From JAEUHQ01 sp964538915 (GTDB lineage Bacteria; Planctomycetota; UBA1135; UBA2386), in NCBI GenBank assembly GCA_964538915.1, contig CAZIFB010000007.1:69416-133415 (forward strand): a stretch of DNA of 64,000 nucleotides. The letters are read 5' to 3'. The notes under the pieces were generated by a model. It was not told the origin of the DNA and did not search any database. It saw only the letters and a list, made by a program, of their open reading frames with translations. The position numbers and the translations under genes were made by a program. Numbering within the stretch: the first letter of the stretch is position 1; each line of letters starts with the position of its first letter. This document shows, one piece after another, positions 7,666 to 16,532 of this stretch.

Positions 7666-9761
7666 AGCCCGAAGCGCTTCATGCGCGTGTAGAGCTGCGA
7701 ACGCGTGACACCGAGGATCTCGGCCGCCTTCGACTTGTTGCCAGCGGCCTTCTGCAGCGCCTCGACGACGAGCCGGCGTTCCCAATCCGGCAGCTGGCCC
7801 GCGTCGAGCGCGTCGCCGTCGCCGGGCCTGGCGTTCGCGACGTTCGCACTCTTCGCGGCCGCGATCTTGGCGGCGTCGAGGCCGAGCTGCGCGGACTGGA
7901 TGAGGCCGCCGTCGGAGAGGATCATCGCGCGCTCGATCGCGTTCTGCAGTTCGCGGATGTTGCCGGGCCACGGGTAGTCGAGCAGCGCACGGCGCGCTTC
8001 CTGGCTGATGCCGGGCGCACTCTTGCCCATGCGGGCTTCGAGTTCGCGGACGAAGTGTTCGGCGAGCACGAGCACGTCGTCGCCGCGCTCGCGCAGCGGC
8101 GGCAGGTGCAGCTGGAACACGTTGAGGCGGTAGAGCAGGTCCTCGCGGAACCGGCCTTTGGCGACTTCCGCACCGAGGTCGCGGTTCGTCGCGGCGACGA
8201 GGCGAACGTCGGCCTTCAGCGTCTCGGTGCCGCCGACCGCCTCGTACTCGCGCTGCTGCAGCACACGGAGCAGTTTCGCCTGCACGGTCAGTGCGAGTTC
8301 GCCGACCTCGTCGAGGAACAGCGTGCCGCCTGCGGCGAGTTCGAATCGCCCGGGCTTGCGCTTCACGGCGCCGGTGAACGCACCCTTCTCGTGCCCGAAC
8401 AGCTCGGACTCGAGCAACGCCTCGGGCAGCGCCGCGCAGTTCAACGCCACGAACGGGCCGTCGGCCCGCGCGCTCGCGAGGTGGATCGCGTGAGCGAACA
8501 GCTCCTTGCCGGTCCCGCTCTCGCCCGTCACGAGCACGGTCGTCTCGGTCGGCGCGACCTTCGTGGCGCGGCCGAGCACGTCGCGCAGCGCCGGCGACCG
8601 GCCGATGATGTGCTCGAAGCCGTAGCGGCTGCCGAGTTCCTCGCGCAGCGCGGCGAGGCGCTGCTGCAGCAGCTGCGTGCGCTCTTCGGCGGCGGCGATG
8701 CGCTGGTTCTGTTCGACGCGGCGGTGGTGGTGGATCGCCAGCGTGATCGGATCGGCGAGGCTGCGCAGCGTCTCGACGTCGAGCGGGTCGAACCAGAACG
8801 GCCGGCGCTTCGCGAGGTAGATGACTCCGGTGGCGCGCTCGACGTTGGAGAGCGGGAACACGAGTGGCACCAGCACGAACGACCGGATGCCCGCGTCGAG
8901 CATGATGCGATCGCCGGGACGCGAGGCGTCGCACTCGGTCGCGGCGTCGTGCACGAGCACCGGCTGGCCCGAGAGCAGCTGCGGTGCCACGGAGAAGTCG
9001 TCGACGGTGCGGATGCGCGGCAGCTGGCCTTCGCCGCCGACTTCGACGATCCGCTCGGACGTCCGGCCGCTCGGGTTCATCAGTTCGACGCCCATGATGT
9101 CGAAGCCGAAGACCGGCCGCACGGCGTCGACGATGCCGTCGAAGATCTTGCGCACGTCGAGGCTGCCGGCGAGAGCCTGGTGGATCGCCTGGAACGAACG
9201 CCGGCGACGCTCCTGTTCTGCCATCCGCGCGAGCAGCATCGCACCCTCGACGAACGGCGCGATGCGCGTCGCCACCTCGCCGAGCAGCGCGGCGTGTTCG
9301 TCGGTGACCGCACTCGTCCCGGACCCCGTGACGACCAGCGCGCCGTGCGGCTTGCCCTCGAGCACGAACGGCGCCGCGGCGATCGACCGCGCACCGTGCA
9401 GCAGGCGTTCGCGCTCGGCCGGGTGCGCCCCGGAGAGCGCGGCGTCGCCGATCGCCATCGGCTCACCGGACAACGCGCGGCGCAGCACACTCGCGGCGAG
9501 GGGCGTGCGCTCCGCGCGGGCGCCCATTGCGAGCGCCGCACCGCGCTCGCACGCCGCTGCGGTGCGGTACGAGCGCCCGTCGTCGGCGATCCACTCGATC
9601 GACATCCGGTCGTGCGGCACGAGATCGTCGAAACGGCGCGACAGTTCGGGCACGAACGCCCAAGCCTCGTCGGCGATGCGCGCCGGGCGGCAGATCCCCG
9701 GCAGATCGGCGAGGAAGGCCGCGGTCCGATCCGATCCCGACGAAGCGTCGCGTTCGCGCAT
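7662..9761 (-). CDS. Sigma-54-dependent transcriptional activator with GAF sensor domains
   Basis: The 699-residue protein has an N-terminal sensor half with one clear GAF domain (about 190-340) and a GAF-like region before it, a short coiled linker, a sigma-54 AAA+ domain and a Fis-type helix-turn-helix. The AAA+ part shows Walker A GESGTGKE at residues 413-420, the sigma-54 contact loop ELFGHEKGAFTGA, and Walker B FLDEVGEL. The C-terminus (NKSKAAEILGVTRSQLYTRM) is the DNA-binding helix pair. It activates RpoN promoters on binding a small signal in the GAF domains. It is followed by a coupled secreted-protein gene. No clear -24/-12 element was found in its flanks, so its targets are unknown. 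Confidence 0.95.
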   Translation of the reverse strand: MRERDASSGSDRTAAFLADLPGICRPARIADEAWAFVPELSRRFDDLVPHDRMSIEWIADDGRSYRTAAACERGAALAMGARAERTPLAASVLRRALSGEPMAIGDAALSGAHPAERERLLHGARSIAAAPFVLEGKPHGALVVTGSGTSAVTDEHAALLGEVATRIAPFVEGAMLLARMAEQERRRRSFQAIHQALAGSLDVRKIFDGIVDAVRPVFGFDIMGVELMNPSGRTSERIVEVGGEGQLPRIRTVDDFSVAPQLLSGQPVLVHDAATECDASRPGDRIMLDAGIRSFVLVPLVFPLSNVERATGVIYLAKRRPFWFDPLDVETLRSLADPITLAIHHHRRVEQNQRIAAAEERTQLLQQRLAALREELGSRYGFEHIIGRSPALRDVLGRATKVAPTETTVLVTGESGTGKELFAHAIHLASARADGPFVALNCAALPEALLESELFGHEKGAFTGAVKRKPGRFELAAGGTLFLDEVGELALTVQAKLLRVLQQREYEAVGGTETLKADVRLVAATNRDLGAEVAKGRFREDLLYRLNVFQLHLPPLRERGDDVLVLAEHFVRELEARMGKSAPGISQEARRALLDYPWPGNIRELQNAIERAMILSDGGLIQSAQLGLDAAKIAAAKSANVANARPGDGDALDAGQLPDWERRLVVEALQKAAGNKSKAAEILGVTRSQLYTRMKRFGL

Positions 9762-9788
9762 GCGGCGCGGGAGTCTAGCCGACGCGGT

Positions 9789-12149
9789 TCAGTCCGCGAC
9801 GCCGATGCGCTTCAGCAGGGCGGCGTAGCGAGGGTCGTCGCGCAGGGAGTCGAAGAGCGGATCCAGCTTGATGTAGATGACGCCCGGCGAACGTTCGGCG
9901 AGCACCTGGTCCAGGTGCCGGAACGCGGCGTCCTTGTCCCCCATGCCAGTGCACAGCCACGCCCGCACCTCGCCGCGCACGTAGACGCCGGTCGGCAGCT
10001 GGTCGAGCTGGGCGAGGACCTCGCGCGCTTCGTCGGTGCGCCCGAGCCTGCCGAGCACCCAGCCGAGCATCGCGTAGGCGTCCGGCCGCTGGCGGTCGCG
10101 CTCGAGGAACGCCTTCGCGTAGCGCAGCGCCTCTTCGTAGTTCCGGTCGCGGTGCGCACACACCAGCGACATCGCCCACGGCGCCATGGAGCTGTTGCGA
10201 TCCAGCTCGAGCGTCTTCCGCGCCTGCTTCTCCGCTGCGTCGAAGCGGCGCGCGTGCTGGTAGACGAACGCCAGGTCGACGTTGAAGAGGTTGGACCGGG
10301 GCTCGAGTTCGACGGCCTTCTCGAGGCACGCGATCGCCTCGTCACCGTTGCCCCGCGCGACCCAGAACCACGCGAAGTAGTCGAGCGCGAACGTGCACCG
10401 CGGATTGAGGCGCAGGGCCTCGCGGAAGCCCTTCTCCGCGCTGGCCCAGTCCCAATCGAGGTGGAACTGCACGGTCGCGATCGCCGCGTGCGCCTCGGCG
10501 AGGAGCGGGTCGCGCTCCATCGCCTGCACCGCCGCCTTGCGCGCACGCTCGAAGGCGACGCGCGGCTCCATGAAGATGTAGGCCGCCGCGATGTAGGCGT
10601 CGGCAAGGGACGCGTACGCGAGCGCGAAGCCCGGATCGCGGGCGATCGCCCGCTCGAGACGGTCGATGCCACGCTTCGTGTCGTCGACGGTCCACTCGTG
10701 GATCGCGTGCAGGCCCTCGAGGTACTCGAGGTAGGCGTTCGTGTCCTGAGTGGGACGGCGGGCGAGCCGCTCCCGCTGCGCGGGCGACAGATGCCAGCCG
10801 AGCTTCTGCGCGATCTCCTTCAGGATGTCGTCCTGGACGAACAGGGGGTCCTGCTGCACACCGTAGTTCTGCAGCCACAACGAACGGTTGTGCTTCACGT
10901 CGACGAGTTCGACCGTGATGGCCGGCCCGTTCTCGGTGACCCCGATGGTGCCGGTCAGCACCGCTTCGACGTCGAGCTGGCGGCCCACGCCGTGCGCATC
11001 TACCGCATCGAGGGCAGCGTAGTGCGCGACCGAACTGAACGGCCGCACCACGACGTCGGGCAGTTCGAGCAGACTGCGGATGATCGTGCGCGGCAAGCCG
11101 GCGCCGAGCACTTTCGCGCTCGCGTCATGCCCGTGGTCGATCAGCGGCAGCACGGCGATCGACCCGATGCGGAGCGGCGCCTCGGGAGCACTCCCGCCGC
11201 CGCGCATCGCGAACCACGCCGCCGCGCCGACCGCGAACACGGCGGCGAACGCGAGCACACCGCGGCGCGCCGCAGGCGAACCGCGCCTTTCCTCCGAACG
11301 CACGACGGTCGCCACGGCACCGGCCGCATCCGTGTCGGCGAGTACCGCACGCAGCGCGAACGCGAGGTCGTTCGCCGTCTGGAAGCGCGACGCAGGCTCC
11401 TTCTCGAGGCAGCGCCGGACCACGCGGTCGAACGGCACCGGCACGCCCACGATCGGCGGCGCCTCCTCGTGCACGATCGCGACCTGCGTCGCCGCCATCA
11501 TGTCGCGCACGAACGGATGGCGGCCCGAGGCGGCTTCGTGCAGCACGACACCGAGTGCGAAGAGGTCGCTGCGGGCATCTGCCATCTCGCCGCGCACCTG
11601 CTCCGGCGCCATGTAGCCGATGGTGCCGAGCATCGCGCCGGCCTGCGTCACGCCGAGCCCTGGCTCCGCCTCCCACTCGACGCGCGCGATCCCGAAGTCG
11701 AGGATCTTCGGCCGCCCGTCGGCGGTGATGAACACGTTCTCGGGCTTCAGGTCGCGGTGCACGATGCCCTTGCCGTGCGCGGCGGCGAGCCCTTCCGCGA
11801 GCGCGAGACCGATCTCGGCGGCGCGACGCCACGGCAGCGGCGCGGACTGCATGCGCTGCCGCAGCGTCTGTCCCTCGAGCAGCTCGGTCACTACGTAGCG
11901 CAGGTCGCCCTGCGTGCCGACGTCGTGCAACACGACGATCGACGGATGCGCGAGCGATGCGACGGCGCGCGCCTCACGTTCGAAACGCACGACGCGCACC
12001 GGGTCCCCGGCGAGCGTCGGCGGCAGGATCTTCACCGCGACGTCGCGGTCGAGCCGCGGATCGCGCGCGCGATAGACCTCGCCCATGCCGCCGGCACCGA
12101 GGGGCGCGAGGATCTCGTACGGGCCGAGGCGGGTGGAGGCTGGTAGCAC
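9789..12149 (-). CDS. Transmembrane Ser/Thr protein kinase with TolB-like and TPR C-terminus
   Basis: The chosen GTG start gives 786 residues and places the kinase domain at the very N-terminus (RLGPYEILAPLGAGGMGEVY). Catalytic Lys40, HRD 131-133 with the HRDLKPEN loop, DFG 151-153 and APE at 181-183 are all present, so the kinase should be active. A single transmembrane helix follows at about 297-314. The outer half has a TolB/FlgO-like segment (IGSIAVLPLID) and then several TPRs with the usual W/G/Y/A/P pattern. The frame is open for 64 more residues upstream, but that extension is Ala/Gly/Arg-rich and unlike protein. Kinases of this layout are common in Acidobacteriota, Planctomycetota and Myxococcota; the substrate is unknown. 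Confidence 0.9.
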   Translation of the reverse strand: MLPASTRLGPYEILAPLGAGGMGEVYRARDPRLDRDVAVKILPPTLAGDPVRVVRFEREARAVASLAHPSIVVLHDVGTQGDLRYVVTELLEGQTLRQRMQSAPLPWRRAAEIGLALAEGLAAAHGKGIVHRDLKPENVFITADGRPKILDFGIARVEWEAEPGLGVTQAGAMLGTIGYMAPEQVRGEMADARSDLFALGVVLHEAASGRHPFVRDMMAATQVAIVHEEAPPIVGVPVPFDRVVRRCLEKEPASRFQTANDLAFALRAVLADTDAAGAVATVVRSEERRGSPAARRGVLAFAAVFAVGAAAWFAMRGGGSAPEAPLRIGSIAVLPLIDHGHDASAKVLGAGLPRTIIRSLLELPDVVVRPFSSVAHYAALDAVDAHGVGRQLDVEAVLTGTIGVTENGPAITVELVDVKHNRSLWLQNYGVQQDPLFVQDDILKEIAQKLGWHLSPAQRERLARRPTQDTNAYLEYLEGLHAIHEWTVDDTKRGIDRLERAIARDPGFALAYASLADAYIAAAYIFMEPRVAFERARKAAVQAMERDPLLAEAHAAIATVQFHLDWDWASAEKGFREALRLNPRCTFALDYFAWFWVARGNGDEAIACLEKAVELEPRSNLFNVDLAFVYQHARRFDAAEKQARKTLELDRNSSMAPWAMSLVCAHRDRNYEEALRYAKAFLERDRQRPDAYAMLGWVLGRLGRTDEAREVLAQLDQLPTGVYVRGEVRAWLCTGMGDKDAAFRHLDQVLAERSPGVIYIKLDPLFDSLRDDPRYAALLKRIGVAD

Positions 12150-12394
12150 GGGGTCCCGGTCGCGAGGGCCGCGGGAGCATACGAAAGGACCCCGCGAGCC
12201 GCCCCTCCGCGCGCCAGCCCCATCGGCGCCCGCGTCTCCGCCTGCGCGCGCGTTCGTCGCCGGAGGCGCCCGTGCACCAGCGGTTCCGCGCCCGAGAGTT
12301 CTTCGCCGATCGAAGCACGAGCCGCCGAAATCCGGCGCCACCGGGCGCCACGAAATGCCCTTGCCACGGGAAAACCCCGCAAGGGGAAGTCCTC

Positions 12395-13000
12395 ATGGAC
12401 CAAGGGCCGTCGCCGCGACGAACACCGCGTCGGAGACCCCGGATGCTGATCACCGAGAACATCGTCAAGATCCAGGACCTGTTCGACCACTGGCGCGAAG
12501 CAGGCCACACCAAGCTCGCCAACGGCGTCGAGCTGATCGGCCGTGCAGGAGACGAGGACGACCCGTCCTGGCTGCACGCCCTCTTCCCCGGCCTCGAGCC
12601 TGCGCGCCTGGATGTCCTCGAGAAGGAGACCGGCGCCGTCCTGCCGCCGCAGCTTCGCGCCTTCTACCGACTCATCGGCGGAATGAGCCTGTTCCACGGC
12701 GCGTTCTGCATGTTCGGCAAACGGCGGCGCGGCATCCGCACCGGCACCGCGGCCGTACAGGCCGGCGACATCGTCGAACTGAACCACGAGATCGATGCGC
12801 TCGGCTGGCGACCCGCGGAGGCGATCGCGTTCGCCGTGAACGGCTGGGATCAGTCCGTGCACCTGGCGGGCATGGGACGCGACGCACGGGAGATCACCCG
12901 CTGCGACCGTGCCACCGGCCGCGTGCTCGAGGTCCACGCCACGATCTACGAGTGCGTCTACGACCGCCTGTATCGCCTCGACCAGCTGATGCTCGGCTGA
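12395..13000 (+). CDS. SMI1/KNR4 (SUKH) family protein
   Basis: The 201-residue protein has the SUKH core: a helix ending in LDVLEKETGAVLPPQLRAFY, then a short GGMSLFHGAF strand region and a YDRLYRL tail. SUKH proteins are intracellular binding proteins, often immunity proteins to toxins, sometimes general regulators. I chose the ATG at 12395 because AAGGGGAA lies just upstream; the ATG at 12443 would give 185 residues and a more typical N-terminus. It sits 65 bp before cheY on the same strand and may be co-transcribed with the chemosensory operon. No toxin gene is adjacent, so an immunity role is not supported here. Confidence 0.75.
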   Translation: MDQGPSPRRTPRRRPRMLITENIVKIQDLFDHWREAGHTKLANGVELIGRAGDEDDPSWLHALFPGLEPARLDVLEKETGAVLPPQLRAFYRLIGGMSLFHGAFCMFGKRRRGIRTGTAAVQAGDIVELNHEIDALGWRPAEAIAFAVNGWDQSVHLAGMGRDAREITRCDRATGRVLEVHATIYECVYDRLYRLDQLMLG

Positions 13001-13065
13001 GAACCGGCACCGGAACCCGGCGAGCCACAAGTCGGGCAGGTGCCCCGGCCGATAGGTCCCGCGCA

Positions 13066-13434
13066 ATGAACAAGCGAATCCTCCTCGTCGACGACTCCGC
13101 CGTGATGCGGAAGCTCGTGGCTCGTGCGATCCGTCAGACGGGCCTCGAAGTCGACGTCGCAGCCGAAGCCGGCAACGGCAAGGAGGCGCTCGGCATGCTC
13201 GCGTCCCAGCAGATCGACCTCGTCTTCTGCGACTGGAACATGCCGGAGATGAACGGCCTCGAGTTCATCGCGGAGGCGCGCAAGACGCACAAGACTCCGA
13301 TCGTCATGCTGACCACGGAAGGCACGGCGGAGAAGTCGCAGCAGGCCCTCGCCGCCGGTGCGGATGCCTACCTGACGAAGCCGTTCACTCCCGACGACCT
13401 GCAGCAGAAGCTCAAGCTGCTGCTGAAGATCTGA
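13066..13434 (+). CDS. cheY: Chemotaxis response regulator CheY
   Basis: A single receiver domain of 122 residues. The acidic pair D9-D10 (LLVDDSAVMRK), phosphoacceptor D56 (FCDWNMPEMNG), the Thr of MLTTEG and the Lys of LTKPF are all intact, so phosphotransfer from CheA is expected. Output would be binding to a flagellar switch or another effector; no motor genes are in the window. It is the first dedicated gene of the che operon, 10 bp before the CheX-like gene. Confidence 0.95.
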   Translation: MNKRILLVDDSAVMRKLVARAIRQTGLEVDVAAEAGNGKEALGMLASQQIDLVFCDWNMPEMNGLEFIAEARKTHKTPIVMLTTEGTAEKSQQALAAGADAYLTKPFTPDDLQQKLKLLLKI

Positions 13435-13444
13435 GGACACGTCG

Positions 13445-14035
13445 ATGACCGCCGCCCCCGCCGTTGGTCTCGTCGGCAAGCTGAAGGCCATCGGGATCGC
13501 CATGCTGCAGCAGGCGCTCACCGACTGGGCCCAGATGACCGGACTCACCGTGGAGACCGGCGATGCGAAGGTCCAGAACATCAAGCGCGCGCAGATCGAG
13601 ACCACCATCACCGGACCGGTGATGCTGGTCGAGACGAAGGTCGAAGGGCGCTGCGAAGGTCCCTACTTCTTCGTCTTCCCGAACGCTCTCGCCGCGACCG
13701 CGGTCGGCGGGCTCGTCATGCTGGCTCCGGGCGTGGTCGAGCAGAAGGCCAAGACCGGCCTCGACGACGCCGACGTGGAAGCCTTCAAGGAGCTCGCCAA
13801 CCTGCTCTGCGGCTCGTCGAACAACGTGCTGGCACGCCTGCAGCCCGGCCTTCGGCTCTCGCAGGGTGTCGCGCACCTGAAGGTGCGCTCCGGCATCCCG
13901 GACCTGAAGCCGCACATCGCGGAGATCCCCGACGGCGAGACCGCGTGCCTCGCCTGCTCGGTGAAGGTCGCCGGTCAGCCGTACACGGTCTACCAGCTGC
14001 TGCCGCTCGCGCTCGCGCGCTCGATGCTGGCCTGA
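13445..14035 (+). CDS. cheX: CheX/CheC-type CheY-P phosphatase
   Basis: The 196-residue protein resembles the CheC-CheX-FliY family. The segment EAFKELANLLCGSSNNVL carries the Glu and Asn (E-x-x-N) that in CheX/CheC attack the phosphoryl aspartate of CheY-P. A Gly/Val-rich beta region and a second long helix complete the fold. Located directly between cheY and the receptors, it most likely terminates the CheY signal. Only one E-x-x-N motif is evident, which suits CheX better than CheC. No TM segment is present, so it is cytoplasmic. Confidence 0.75.
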   Translation: MTAAPAVGLVGKLKAIGIAMLQQALTDWAQMTGLTVETGDAKVQNIKRAQIETTITGPVMLVETKVEGRCEGPYFFVFPNALAATAVGGLVMLAPGVVEQKAKTGLDDADVEAFKELANLLCGSSNNVLARLQPGLRLSQGVAHLKVRSGIPDLKPHIAEIPDGETACLACSVKVAGQPYTVYQLLPLALARSMLA

Positions 14036-14092
14036 GCGGGTCGGGGAACCCGCGGCGCACGAATCGACTCCGATTCGTGAAGGCAACTTGCC
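14036..14092. other. Cluster of three short hairpins between cheX and the first receptor
   Basis: Three inverted repeats follow one another: GCGGGT/ACCCGC (14036-14053), ACGAATCG/CGATTCGT with a 4-nt loop (14059-14078), and GGCAA/TTGCC (14082-14092). They begin right after the cheX stop and end about 65 bp before the receptor start. There is no T-run. They may set RNA stability or partial termination within the operon; this is inference. Confidence 0.35.
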
Positions 14093-14156
14093 GAAAACAG
14101 GCAGACACGGCCCCGTGACCTGGGCCGGTCGCCTACTTCGCCAGAGCCAAGCAACG

Positions 14157-16499
14157 ATGAAACTGCGCTCGCGCCTCACCACACTGCTTCTCGCTTGCGG
14201 CATCGCGCCGATGCTGGTGTCGGTGACGATCGCTCACCGGAGCGAGGGTTCTGCGGTGTCGAACCTCGTCGACATGGCAGACGAAGCCTTGCATGAGGCC
14301 GCCACAGACCGGCTCGTCGGCGAGGTCAGCGGCCGCAGCGCCCATGTGAAGACGTACCTCGAAAGCATTCGCCTCCACGTGGAGTCGATGGCGCTCGACC
14401 GGGGCACGGGCGAAGCGGTCACGGCATTCCACGACGGCTTCGCCGCCATCGCGGCCGACAACCAGCTGACCGACGCCCAGGTCCAGGACATGAAACAGTC
14501 CGCGGCGAACTACTACCGCAGCGCGTTCGCAGCGGAGTTCGTCAAGCAGTCGGGCCGCTCGGTGCAGGTCGACCCGATCCTCGCGCGCGTCGACGACGCG
14601 ATGGCCGTGGCGCAGAACTACTACATCGCGAACAATCCGAACCCGCTCGGCAAGAAGGACATGCTCGACAAGGCCGCGGATGCCTCGAAGTACACCGAGG
14701 CCCACGCCGTCTTCCATCCGTGGCTGCACGCCTTCCAGCAGAAGTTCGGCTACTACGACGTGTTCCTGATCGATACGACCGGACGCGTCGTCTACACGGT
14801 CTTCAAAGAACTCGATTTCGCCTCCTCCTTGGTGAACGGACCGTGGGCCGACACCGGCCTCGGGGACCTGTACCGTCGCCTGCAGAGCGCGGCGGACGGC
14901 GCGTCGGTGTTCGCCGACTTCAAGAGCTACGCGCCGTCCTACGACGCGCCGGCCGCGTTCATCGGCAGCCCGGTGACGCACGAGGGGAAGCGCGTAGGGT
15001 ACATCGCGTTCCAGATGCCCATCGATCGCATCAACGCGATCATGACGGAAACGACCGGCCTCGGCGAAACCGGCGAAGTCCTGCTCATCGGCCCGGAACG
15101 ACAGATGAGGTCCGACTCGCGGCATCAGCCGAAGACACTCAGCGTCGTGGCGTCGTTCCAACATCCCGAGACCGGGAAGTACGACCTGCCGCAGATCCGC
15201 CTCGCCTTGGACGGCAAGCGCGGCACCGAAGAGATCGTGGACACGGACGGTGGCACCGAGCTTTGCACGTATGCGCCCTTCGATGTCTTCGGCACACGGT
15301 GGGCGTTGATCGGCAAGATCGAGAGGGAGGAGACCTTCGCCCCCGCCGAGAAGATGATCGCAAGCGGCAAGGAGACCCTGCAGAGGTCCCTGTACTCGCA
15401 CGTCGTCCTGACCGCGGTGTGTTCGGTAGCAATCGCGTTTGTCGCGTGGCTGTTCTCGCGACGACTCGTCGCGCCAATCGACAAGACCGTGCTGGCGTTG
15501 AAGGACATCGCCGAGGGCGAAGGCGATCTCACGCGACGGCTCGACGAGAGCCGCGCCGACGAGCTGGGCGAGATGGGCAAGTGGTTCAACCGCTTCCTCG
15601 GCAAGCTGCAGACCATCATCAAGGACATGGGCGCGAAGGCGCAGAGCGTCACGACCGCGTCGACGCAGCTGATGGGCACCGCCACGGCTCTCTCGACCGG
15701 TGCCGAACGCACGAAGGCGCAGTCGACGCAGGTCGCAGCCGCCGCCGAAGAGATGACGGCCAACATGAACAACGTCAGCACGTCGAGCGAGGCGATGGCC
15801 GCCACGCTGCGCACTGTCGCTGCCGCGGTCGAACAGATGACGGCGAGCATCGGCGAAGTCGCGAAGAACGCCGACAGCTCCGCTCGCGTCGCCGGCCAGG
15901 CCGCCGAACTCACGCGCTCGAGCAACCAGAAGGTCAGCACGCTCGGGGCCGCTGCCAACGAGATCGGCCGCGTGATCGAGACGATCCAGGACATCGCGGA
16001 GCAGACCAACCTGCTGGCGCTGAACGCCACGATCGAAGCTGCGCGCGCCGGCGAGGCCGGCAAGGGCTTCTCCGTCGTCGCCAACGAAGTGAAGGACCTC
16101 GCCCGCCAGACCGCCGAAGCGACCCAGGACATCCGCCAGCGCATCGAGCGCATCCAGGGCTCGACCCAGGAGTCCGTCGCCGCCATCGGCGAGATCGACA
16201 GGGTCATCGCGCAGGTCAACTCCGCGGCCCAGACGATCGCGACCGCGGTCGCCGAGCAGCGCACCGCCACGCAGGAGATCGCCCAGAACCTCGCGCAGAA
16301 CACGCGCACGGTCGAGGTCGTGAACCGCAACGTCGCCGAGTGCGTCACGACGAGCCGCGAGATCAGCAAGAGCATCCAGGAAGTCGACGGCCACGCCCGC
16401 GCGACTTCATCCGGCGCCGACCAGACCGAGCAGTCCGGCAAGAGCCTGAGCGGCCTTGCCCAGGAACTGCACGAGCTGGTGCACCAGTTCCGAGTCTGA
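14157..16499 (+). CDS. Methyl-accepting chemotaxis protein with large periplasmic sensor domain
   Basis: The 780-residue receptor has TM1 at about 7-25, a periplasmic domain of nearly 390 residues (double-Cache-like in size and in its GEVLLIGPE and IAFQMPIDRI strands), TM2 at about 414-432, a HAMP domain (DIAEGEGDLTRRLDES) and a cytoplasmic signalling hairpin whose tip reads DIAEQTNLLALNATIEAARA. The tip binds CheW and CheA, encoded downstream. I chose the ATG at 14157 because the reading frame above it is an unlikely Arg-rich extension and the chosen N-terminus is a normal TM1. The ligand is unknown. The C-terminus (VHQFRV) lacks a tethering pentapeptide. Parts of the signalling domain are identical in DNA to the next receptor. 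Confidence 0.95.
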   Translation: MKLRSRLTTLLLACGIAPMLVSVTIAHRSEGSAVSNLVDMADEALHEAATDRLVGEVSGRSAHVKTYLESIRLHVESMALDRGTGEAVTAFHDGFAAIAADNQLTDAQVQDMKQSAANYYRSAFAAEFVKQSGRSVQVDPILARVDDAMAVAQNYYIANNPNPLGKKDMLDKAADASKYTEAHAVFHPWLHAFQQKFGYYDVFLIDTTGRVVYTVFKELDFASSLVNGPWADTGLGDLYRRLQSAADGASVFADFKSYAPSYDAPAAFIGSPVTHEGKRVGYIAFQMPIDRINAIMTETTGLGETGEVLLIGPERQMRSDSRHQPKTLSVVASFQHPETGKYDLPQIRLALDGKRGTEEIVDTDGGTELCTYAPFDVFGTRWALIGKIEREETFAPAEKMIASGKETLQRSLYSHVVLTAVCSVAIAFVAWLFSRRLVAPIDKTVLALKDIAEGEGDLTRRLDESRADELGEMGKWFNRFLGKLQTIIKDMGAKAQSVTTASTQLMGTATALSTGAERTKAQSTQVAAAAEEMTANMNNVSTSSEAMAATLRTVAAAVEQMTASIGEVAKNADSSARVAGQAAELTRSSNQKVSTLGAAANEIGRVIETIQDIAEQTNLLALNATIEAARAGEAGKGFSVVANEVKDLARQTAEATQDIRQRIERIQGSTQESVAAIGEIDRVIAQVNSAAQTIATAVAEQRTATQEIAQNLAQNTRTVEVVNRNVAECVTTSREISKSIQEVDGHARATSSGADQTEQSGKSLSGLAQELHELVHQFRV
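15855..15973 (+). repeat. Identical 119-bp block shared by two receptor genes (copy 1)
   Basis: This block inside the signalling domain of the first receptor is identical base for base, including third codon positions, to 17679-17797 in the second. The flanks are similar but diverged. That pattern suggests recent gene conversion rather than plain purifying selection. Confidence 0.9.
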
Positions 16500-16532
16500 A
16501 CAGCAGCCCCACTCCACGAAAGAGAGCTTCCC

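Noticed and set aside
8055..12146. A 1363-residue open frame on the plus strand
   Set aside because: Antisense shadow of the sigma-54 activator and kinase genes, with the same Arg/His/Asp-rich composition.
12150..12341. N-terminal extension of the Ser/Thr kinase
   Set aside because: The 64 extra residues are low-complexity Ala/Gly/Arg; the GTG at 12149 sits right before the conserved kinase start.
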